NCBI GenBank assembly: GCA_030744725.1
Contig: JASLPZ010000119.1
Location: 1 to 18,506, forward strand
DNA from: ARS98 sp030744725
Lineage (GTDB): Bacteria > Planctomycetota > Planctomycetia > Pirellulales > Pirellulaceae
Direction of reading: 5' to 3'
Length of the DNA: 18,506 bases
This document shows, piece by piece, positions 6,500 through 12,173 of the stretch (position 1 is the stretch's first letter; every line of letters begins with the position of its first letter). Both the position numbers and the translations under genes were made by a program. The notes under the pieces are model-generated. The model did not search any database. It saw nothing but the letters and a program-made list of their open reading frames with translations, and was not told the DNA's origin.

Positions 6500-7585
6500 A
6501 TGCAAACCTACCGTCATTGCCGTCGCAGTTCGACTATCGGAACGGCCCTTGCCTTCATCCTTGCTATTGCAGCCTCGACCGGTGGGTTCGCAGCCGAGCA
6601 ACCGGGAATTGTGTTGTCCGAATTCATTTTCAACAAAGCGGCGTTCCCGCAGTGCCACGCGTCGACAATCGCCGAAACCAAGCAAGGTCTGGTCGTCGCC
6701 TGGTTTGGAGGCACCCGCGAAAAGAACCCCGACGTCGGCATCTGGCTATCACGATACGTTGACTCGAAGTGGACCGTACCAGTCGAAGTCGTCAACGGCG
6801 TGCAGAACGAGTCGCTCCGGTATCCGTGCTGGAACCCAGTACTGTTCACGGCCCCTGACGGCAAACTACTGCTGTTCTACAAGGTCGGCCCAAGCCCAAG
6901 CAGTTGGTGGGGATTGTTGACCACGTCGGACGATCACGGTGAAAGCTGGGGGCCAGGTGTACGGCTGCCCGGCAGCTTTGTCGGACCTATCAAGAACAAA
7001 CCCATCTTGCTGACCGATGGACGTCTGCTCTGCGGTACGAGCACAGAAGATCAAGGCTGGCGCGTACACATGGAATGGACGGCCGATCAGGGAAAATCCT
7101 GGAAGGGCACCAAGCCTTTGAATGACGGTAAGACGATGCACGCCATTCAACCCACCATTCTCGTGCATGGCGATACTCGGTTGCAGATCCTGTGTCGCGG
7201 TCGTGGGACAGGAAGAATCGTCCAAGCGAATTCAAGCGACAGTGGCAAGACCTGGTCTTCTTTGACTCTAACCGAACTGCCAAATCCAAACTCGGGTATC
7301 GACGCCGTGACGCTCCGCGCTGGCCGCCACGTCCTGATTTACAACCATACGAAGCGCGGCCGTAGTCCGCTAAACCTGGCCGTGTCGGTCGATGGCCGGC
7401 ACTGGCAGGCCGGCATTGTTCTTGAAGATAAGCCTGGTGAGTACTCCTATCCGGCGGTCATTCAGTCGGCAGATGGTTTGGTGCATGTCACCTACACGTG
7501 GAAACGAAGTCGCGTGAAACATGTCATCATCGATCCCACCCGATTGAAGTTGCGTTCGATCGAAGACGGTGTTTGGCCCGATTGA
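6500..7585 (+). CDS. Secreted BNR/Asp-box sialidase-like protein (BNR_2 family)
   Basis: This 361-residue exported protein has a predicted six-bladed beta-propeller related to exo-alpha-sialidases (GH33-like). A Sec signal peptide covers about residues 1-32: a basic start with RR, a hydrophobic run, and FAA before the likely cleavage site. Asp-box motifs S/T-x-D-x-G-x-x-W are visible at 143-150 (SDDHGESW), 194-201 (TADQGKSW) and 245-252 (SSDSGKTW), with a degenerate copy near 296-302. The stretch VVAWFGGTREKNPDVGIWLS (65-84) is typical of this branch. The FRIP-type arginine motif of classical sialidases is not seen near the N-terminus, so the substrate may not be sialic acid. It is probably periplasmic or extracellular and involved in glycan handling. 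The start is supported by the signal peptide; the ribosome-binding site is weak. It is divergent from btaA, convergent with the ABC operon and apparently monocistronic. Confidence 0.82.
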   Translation: MQTYRHCRRSSTIGTALAFILAIAASTGGFAAEQPGIVLSEFIFNKAAFPQCHASTIAETKQGLVVAWFGGTREKNPDVGIWLSRYVDSKWTVPVEVVNGVQNESLRYPCWNPVLFTAPDGKLLLFYKVGPSPSSWWGLLTTSDDHGESWGPGVRLPGSFVGPIKNKPILLTDGRLLCGTSTEDQGWRVHMEWTADQGKSWKGTKPLNDGKTMHAIQPTILVHGDTRLQILCRGRGTGRIVQANSSDSGKTWSSLTLTELPNPNSGIDAVTLRAGRHVLIYNHTKRGRSPLNLAVSVDGRHWQAGIVLEDKPGEYSYPAVIQSADGLVHVTYTWKRSRVKHVIIDPTRLKLRSIEDGVWPD

Positions 7586-7609
7586 CCGGGAGATCGTCGC
7601 AACACGTTC

Positions 7610-7657
7610 CGTCGTCATTGGCGCCCGTCGTTATCGGCGCCCCTTGTTATCGGCGCG
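7610..7657. repeat. Three tandem copies of a 16-bp unit
   Basis: Consecutive units CGTCGTCATTGGCGCC (7610-7625), CGTCGTTATCGGCGCC (7626-7641) and CCTTGTTATCGGCGCG (7642-7657). Units 1 and 2 differ at 2 positions and units 2 and 3 at 3. The array fills most of the 61-bp convergent gap between the sialidase-like gene and the ABC operon. The third copy contains the stop codon of the small membrane protein, read on the opposite strand. Units 1 and 2 contain the palindrome GGCGCC. Confidence 0.75.
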
Positions 7658-8099
7658 TCGTGCCGCGAAACATCGTGCTCACCGCCAGCAACGCCGCGGC
7701 ACCTCCAACGGACATCGTCAACAGTGACGGAAACGCGCTGTGTGGTGACAGGACCACTGGTCCCATAACCATGCCGATCCCGCCTCCGATCAGGATCCCC
7801 CATCCCAGCCCGCGCGCTGGACGATGATGATACAAGCCAATTACGGCCCCCAACATCATGACCAGCACGGCGCCGCACGCGCTGGCCTGGGCGGCTTCCG
7901 AAACTCCGATTTTGCCCTCGCCAATCGCCCGCGAAAGTGGCGCCATCAGTGCCGCGACAACGGAACAAGCCGCCATCAGAATGAATAGGGCACTGAGGGG
8001 AAAGCTGCGTCGTTCTCCGGTGGGCTCTGGCATGTCATTGTTATCACACGTCCCGGTCAGACGTGCAAGCTGTTGGCAAAGAGGCCTCTTAGTTTTCAT
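7647..8099 (-). CDS. Small multi-pass membrane protein, last gene of the ABC-2 operon
   Basis: This 150-residue hydrophobic protein is not assigned to a named family. Four membrane helices are likely: about residues 34-56, 70-90, 97-117 (glycine-rich, GWGILIGGGIGMVMGPVV) and 122-143. The segment RRSFPLSALFILMAACSVVA (30-49) resembles the first membrane helix of many small planctomycete membrane proteins. The ATG at 8099 lies inside the end of the preceding permease gene (11-bp overlap), which suggests translational coupling. An alternative ATG at 8033 removes 22 polar residues; neither has a good Shine-Dalgarno. Its position implies a role with the exporter, for example as an accessory or stabilising subunit, but this is inference from context. 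The C-terminus ends inside the 16-bp tandem repeat. Confidence 0.68.
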   Translation of the reverse strand: MKTKRPLCQQLARLTGTCDNNDMPEPTGERRSFPLSALFILMAACSVVAALMAPLSRAIGEGKIGVSEAAQASACGAVLVMMLGAVIGLYHHRPARGLGWGILIGGGIGMVMGPVVLSPHSAFPSLLTMSVGGAAALLAVSTMFRGTTRR

Positions 8100-8970
8100 C
8101 GCTCGTTACATATTGCCGCCAGCGCAGAATCAGTGAAGCGGCCGTCAGCATGACCAGCGTGTAAAGAACCAAGGCAGCCACGTGGTGCCAAGCGGGCTGA
8201 TTACCAATCAAGAGCTGCACATCGTCAGGCGGTTCCCAATCCATCCAACGGAATAGCAAGTTAAACAGATGGTGCTGAACGGTGAACCGATTGATCAACG
8301 CCGGAAGATTCGAAATCACAACTTCAAAGATGAGTATGTAGGCGACAGAGACGACCATCGCGCGGCGATGAAAGAGCGTCCCGATCACCGAGTAAGCGGC
8401 GCCGTAGGCGAAACACGAAAAGCAAACCAGGCAGGCCATTACGCACCACAGTCGAAAGGGTTGGCTCACATGCAACCGGCCTGCCAACATACCGATCGTC
8501 AGGCCGAGCAGTGCCGCCGAAGCCGTCCACGCGATGCCATTGAGGTATTTTCCGATTATGGTAGCGAATTTGCCGCCCGGCCGGACAGCCAAGTAGATCC
8601 ACGTGCGGCCCTCAAGCTCGGCTTGCAGCACGGGCGCCACCCATAACAACAGACCCAATAAGCAAACAACTTGTGGAATCAAGCCGTACAACACGATCCC
8701 CAAAATCTGTTCGGGAGGTGGGGCAAAGTTCGAGTTCGTCTCCGCTTCCAGTCGATAGAGGGCCAGCAATCCGGCGGGGAACAAGACCATAATCAGCCAG
8801 GTTGCCGCGCGCGCGTCGGTGCGCGTGCGGCGCATTTCAAAACGGATGACCGTCAGGACTTGCCAAAACCACCCTTGGCTGTCGCAAACAGAGGCCGCGA
8901 CTGTTTCTACCGACGGCACGTCGGACTCGGTTCCCTTCGCAGCGACGGTCGTTTCTCCTAGTGCGTTCAT
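8089..8970 (-). CDS. ABC-2 type transporter permease (second pair)
   Basis: This 293-residue membrane subunit should form the channel for the ATPase encoded immediately upstream. A cytoplasmic N-terminus of about 45 residues is followed by six predicted helices at about 56-73, 92-115, 143-163, 174-196, 204-224 and 262-283. The cytoplasmic stretch VLQAELEGRTWIYLAVRPGG (114-133), followed by IIGKYLNG, is the conserved loop of ABC-2 permeases that docks on the ATPase. The ATPase stop and this start abut as TGAATG, so the genes are coupled. A large loop of about 35 residues lies between helices 5 and 6. The substrate is unknown; ABC-2 systems export lipids, polysaccharides, antibiotics or ions. 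It is not close in sequence to the first permease of the operon, so the pairs may differ in role. Confidence 0.86.
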   Translation of the reverse strand: MNALGETTVAAKGTESDVPSVETVAASVCDSQGWFWQVLTVIRFEMRRTRTDARAATWLIMVLFPAGLLALYRLEAETNSNFAPPPEQILGIVLYGLIPQVVCLLGLLLWVAPVLQAELEGRTWIYLAVRPGGKFATIIGKYLNGIAWTASAALLGLTIGMLAGRLHVSQPFRLWCVMACLVCFSCFAYGAAYSVIGTLFHRRAMVVSVAYILIFEVVISNLPALINRFTVQHHLFNLLFRWMDWEPPDDVQLLIGNQPAWHHVAALVLYTLVMLTAASLILRWRQYVTSDEN

Positions 8971-9897
8971 TCAGCCACCTCGATGGACACGCAACAACGA
9001 ATCAAAAAGGTTCTGCAACGACTCGTCGGTCGAATGTAGCTCGCCAATTGTGACGCCATCCTCCGCGGCCCATTGTGGCAGTCGATTGTAGATCGCCAAG
9101 GGATGACGCGTCGCCACGGTGAGCCGCTCGGCGCCGTCGAGCTCGATCGCTTCCACCACATCTTCGTCCAGCAGTCGGCGAGCCAACTCACGCGGTCGGT
9201 TACAATCGATCTGGATTCTGTTGGGTACATCGGCCAACAGTGCGTTTACCTCGTCAGCCGTTCCGGACGCCAAGAGTCGCCCGCCATAGATGAGCAAGAA
9301 TGAAGGGCTGATCGCTTCCACTTCGTGCAGAATGTGGCTTGCCAACAGCAGGCTTCCGCCACGACGCGTCCAGTCTCGTAGCAATTCGGTGACAACATGG
9401 CGACCGACCGGATCGAGTCCGTTGAACGGTTCATCCAGGATCAGAAATTCGGGCTCGTGTGCGATCGCTTGTGCCAGCTTTGTGCGCTGCCGCATCCCTC
9501 GTGAATAGCTGCCAATCGGTCGCTGCATGGCGGCCGCCATATCCAGCTTTTCCAGCGCCCAAACAGCACGATGTTCCGCATCCTTACGTTTGAAGCCCTG
9601 CAATTCGACGAGAAATCGTACCCATTCCAAGCCAGACACGTTCGAGTACATCGCTTCGTCGCCGGGACTTACGCCGATTCGCCGGAGCATGTTAGTGTTG
9701 TTCCACGGGTCGCCCCCGAACATGCGAATCGATCCGAGAGTCGGCTTCAATTGTCCCGTGATCAAGTTCAGAAACGTCGTCTTGCCGGCACCGTTCGGTC
9801 CAAGCAGACCGTGCGCGCCAGGCTCTAACGTCAACGTCACATCGTTCACGCCGATGACGGTGCCGTACAGTTTGGTCACGTTGACAAGTTCGATCAC
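8971..9897 (-). CDS. ABC transporter ATP-binding protein (second pair)
   Basis: This 308-residue nucleotide-binding subunit hydrolyses ATP for an ABC-2 permease. Walker A is GPNGAGKTT (33-41), the signature is YSRGMRQR (131-138) in place of LSGGQ, Walker B is LILDEP (152-157) and the switch histidine is H188 in LASHILHEVE. The Q-loop glutamine is replaced: the segment reads IGVSPGDEAMY, with G79 where Q is usual. About 90 residues follow the ATPase core, a C-terminal extension common in ABC-2 exporters. The start is a GTG at 9897, 4 bases after the stop of the preceding permease. The downstream permease begins directly at its stop. Signature and domain order point to export. No substrate can be inferred. 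Confidence 0.9.
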   Translation of the reverse strand: MIELVNVTKLYGTVIGVNDVTLTLEPGAHGLLGPNGAGKTTFLNLITGQLKPTLGSIRMFGGDPWNNTNMLRRIGVSPGDEAMYSNVSGLEWVRFLVELQGFKRKDAEHRAVWALEKLDMAAAMQRPIGSYSRGMRQRTKLAQAIAHEPEFLILDEPFNGLDPVGRHVVTELLRDWTRRGGSLLLASHILHEVEAISPSFLLIYGGRLLASGTADEVNALLADVPNRIQIDCNRPRELARRLLDEDVVEAIELDGAERLTVATRHPLAIYNRLPQWAAEDGVTIGELHSTDESLQNLFDSLLRVHRGG

Positions 9898-9901
9898 AGC
9901 G

Positions 9902-10858
9902 CTAGATTCTCAGTGGGGCCGAGATTCGCCGCATCAACACGGCCAATGAAATCAACGTCAGCCCAGTCAATAACGTGATGGGTGCCCGCACGCTCGCGAA
10001 GTCCTGCTCCAAACCAAACACCCAGGTTTGGACTCTTCCCAACGAGTGATACAACGAGATCAATGTCCAACGACTCTCGAAACTGCCAACGTCCAACTGA
10101 CCACCGTGCAGATCCAAGGCCGTCAAATTGGCGTACGCGACCCAACCCAGGGCCCAGACCGCAACCCAGGCGAATCCGGCAAAACGACTCTCCCTGGTCA
10201 TCGAGGAAAAACACAATGCCAACGCTGTTGTCGGCACGATGAGCCAGACCGAAGCGCCAAGAATGCGAAGCGGCAAATCCCACGTGTGGCCTATCACGCT
10301 GAAATCTGGGGAGAGAAAGACTCCCAGGACGTACAGTGATAGCGCCGGTACGGTCGTGATCAGCGCCAGGTAGGTCCAGACGACGATCGCTTTCCCCAGA
10401 ACGTAGTCGACCCGTCCAAGCGGACGGGAGAAGTACAACAGGAACGCGCGGGACTGCATGTCGCGAGATATCAGCGGCGGCGCCACTAAGGCCACTACCA
10501 GAACCATCAAGAACCCCTGCGGATAGCGAAACAGCGTCAGCAGCAGGAACGCCCACACTTCGCGACGTGACCCAGCAGGGTTGCTGGCGATCGAGCTAAG
10601 CACCGGACCCGAATTCGGCATATTTCCAAGCATCGCAAGGGCGCCCATCCGCTCCGCGGGCTGAGTCAGGGAGAACTCGTACAGGAACAGCAGGGACCCG
10701 AGGCCGACTGCCGGCAGCCAGGCCAGGAATAACATGCGCCGCAGCCATTGGCTCTTCCAGGACAAGCGCAAGCCTGTCTGCGCGATCACCCACCATCGTG
10801 GCATTCGCAGACCGGTCGACTCTTGCAAAGCGCGATATCCTAAATCATGAATCGGCAA
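9902..10858 (-). CDS. ABC-2 type transporter permease (first pair)
   Basis: This 318-residue integral membrane subunit should be the partner of the ATPase encoded just upstream. Helices are predicted (chosen numbering) at about 42-61, 115-131, 154-182, 197-217, 226-247 and 292-310. The conserved ABC-2 cytoplasmic loop reads ISRDMQSRAFLLYFSRPLGR (130-149). Start choice: the longest frame begins at ATG 10891, but there AGAGGA touches the ATG. TTG at 10858 has GGGAGAG with GGGAG 7 bases upstream and gives a protein opening LPIHDLGYRALQ, which looks like the natural N-terminus of this family. With that start it overlaps the upstream ATPase gene by 14 bp. Its stop is 4 bases before the next ATPase start. 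A third possible start is ATG at 10804. Confidence 0.86.
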   Translation of the reverse strand: MPIHDLGYRALQESTGLRMPRWWVIAQTGLRLSWKSQWLRRMLFLAWLPAVGLGSLLFLYEFSLTQPAERMGALAMLGNMPNSGPVLSSIASNPAGSRREVWAFLLLTLFRYPQGFLMVLVVALVAPPLISRDMQSRAFLLYFSRPLGRVDYVLGKAIVVWTYLALITTVPALSLYVLGVFLSPDFSVIGHTWDLPLRILGASVWLIVPTTALALCFSSMTRESRFAGFAWVAVWALGWVAYANLTALDLHGGQLDVGSFESRWTLISLYHSLGRVQTWVFGLEQDFASVRAPITLLTGLTLISLAVLMRRISAPLRI

Positions 10859-11777
10859 CGTCGCTCTCCCGAATCGCTTGCAAAAACACATCCTCTAACG
10901 AGTTGGTTGCTGGTGCCATAGAGCGTAGGGCGACGCCGCTTTCGCGCGACCAACGCCAGATATGATCTGCCGCGCCCTCACCCAACCCGTGAATCGTCAT
11001 CGCACCCTCTCGTCCACTTTGAAGTTCCAACCCTTCAGCTTCGATCTTTTCACGAAACGGTTCGACCGGCCCTGCCAAACGTACCGCGAATGTGGGCGAA
11101 GTCGGCCTGCTCAGTACTGCCAAACGTTCGACCACGCGTACGCGGCCAGCGACCATGATCACCACGTCGTCGCAAATTGCCTGCACATCCGGCAAGATGT
11201 GTGTCGAAATCAACACCGTCTTGCCTGCATCAGTGGAAAGCGATCGGATTCGATTGAGCATCGCCAGACGTTCTTCGGGATCGAGCCCGGCGGTTGGCTC
11301 GTCCAAGATCAGCAGAGGAGGGTCATGGACGATAGCTTGGGCAAATTTCAGCTTCTGCCGCATACCGTTTGAATACGTGGCAACGTCCCGATAGCGTTCC
11401 TGCTGGATGTCGCAATAATCCAAAATCTCGTGCGCGCGACGGAGACCCTCGATCCCCGCCTGACCAGACAGCCTCGCCATAAACTGAACCAACTCAACTC
11501 CGCTGAGCCCCGCGATGTAAGTATCGTCTTCCGGCATGTAGCCAACGCGATGGCGGATCTTCCGCGCATTTCCTTTCAGGCGGAAACCCAACACCTCTCC
11601 TTCACCAGAGCTGATGCGAACCAGGCCCAGTAAGACCTTGATCAGCGTAGTTTTCCCGGCGCCGTTGGGACCCAGAAGGCCTGTCACACCCTGGCCGATC
11701 GACAACGTGACCTGTTCCAGGGCTACGAGACGACCATATTTCTTGGTCACTTGTTCCAGTCGTACAATCGTTTCCAT
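10845..11777 (-). CDS. ABC transporter ATP-binding protein (first pair, operon leader)
   Basis: This 310-residue cytoplasmic ATPase is the first gene of the five-gene exporter operon. Walker A is GPNGAGKTT (36-44), the signature is YSNGMRQK (135-142), Walker B is LLILDEP (155-161) followed by the D-loop region TAGLDP, and the switch histidine is H193 in STHILPDV. The Q-loop position carries Glu (YMPEDD, E83), as in many ABC-2 exporters. About 90 residues follow the core domain. It is clearly related to the second ATPase of the operon but not identical, so the pairs probably arose by an old duplication. No strong Shine-Dalgarno or clear promoter is visible before ATG at 11777. It could act with its own permease, or both pairs could form one mixed complex. 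Confidence 0.9.
   Translation of the reverse strand: METIVRLEQVTKKYGRLVALEQVTLSIGQGVTGLLGPNGAGKTTLIKVLLGLVRISSGEGEVLGFRLKGNARKIRHRVGYMPEDDTYIAGLSGVELVQFMARLSGQAGIEGLRRAHEILDYCDIQQERYRDVATYSNGMRQKLKFAQAIVHDPPLLILDEPTAGLDPEERLAMLNRIRSLSTDAGKTVLISTHILPDVQAICDDVVIMVAGRVRVVERLAVLSRPTSPTFAVRLAGPVEPFREKIEAEGLELQSGREGAMTIHGLGEGAADHIWRWSRESGVALRSMAPATNSLEDVFLQAIRESDVADS
10864..10870 (-). promoter_or_regulatory. Internal Shine-Dalgarno supporting the TTG start of the first permease
   Basis: GGGAGAG on the minus strand inside the last codons of the leader ATPase gene. Its GGGAG is 7 bases before TTG at 10858. This supports translational coupling and the shorter permease start. Confidence 0.55.
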
Positions 11778-12173
11778 TCAGCCGATCTTAGTGCCAGTCT
11801 GATTCTGTCGAAACCCACCAAAGAACGAACTTGACGGTGGCTGGGCCGAGTATCACACGGCTGATTCGGTCGCCGCGCAATACCGCTAGCCGTGTCGTTG
11901 GCTGTATCGCTGTTCGGGGATTCGCACCGCAGCGGCAAAGATTGTCGGAATCACAAAAAGAATTTGTCGCAACCAAGTGCGCCTGCCCGTGTATGTTGAG
12001 GCAGTTGTTCCAGAGATCCCCGGCGGCACACGATGCTATCAGGCCGGTTGGCGCGATCTTCCCGTTTGGAACGGTATTCTCGATCCTAGACAGATCCCTA
12101 ACCCGATGCTGTAATTGAACGTAGGATCGTCCGTCAGTCGTGTGTTGTCCATTCCTTAGTGTACGAGTGTCCC
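11778..12173. other. Divergent intergenic region, no gene seen
   Basis: A 396-bp gap between the starts of the ABC operon (minus) and the DUF1549/DUF1553 gene (plus). The only long open frame inside it (minus strand, 11788-12270) has unremarkable composition, no recognisable motif and overlaps the signal-peptide region of the next gene, so it is not accepted. The region should hold both promoters. One clear structural element is the inverted repeat listed separately. No tRNA or other structured RNA was recognised. Confidence 0.55.
12081..12129. repeat. Inverted repeat with perfect 8-bp arms upstream of the DUF1549/DUF1553 gene
   Basis: CGATCCTA (12081-12088) and TAGGATCG (12122-12129) are exact reverse complements separated by 33 bases. 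The right arm ends 44 bases before the ATG at 12174. It could be a two-site operator or a leader hairpin. Chance occurrence is possible because the arms contain the common GATC core. Confidence 0.35.

Noticed and set aside
9894..10556. Minus-strand 220-codon open frame within the first ABC permease
   Set aside because: A shifted frame of a well-supported membrane permease; Gly/Arg/Asp-rich with no domain.
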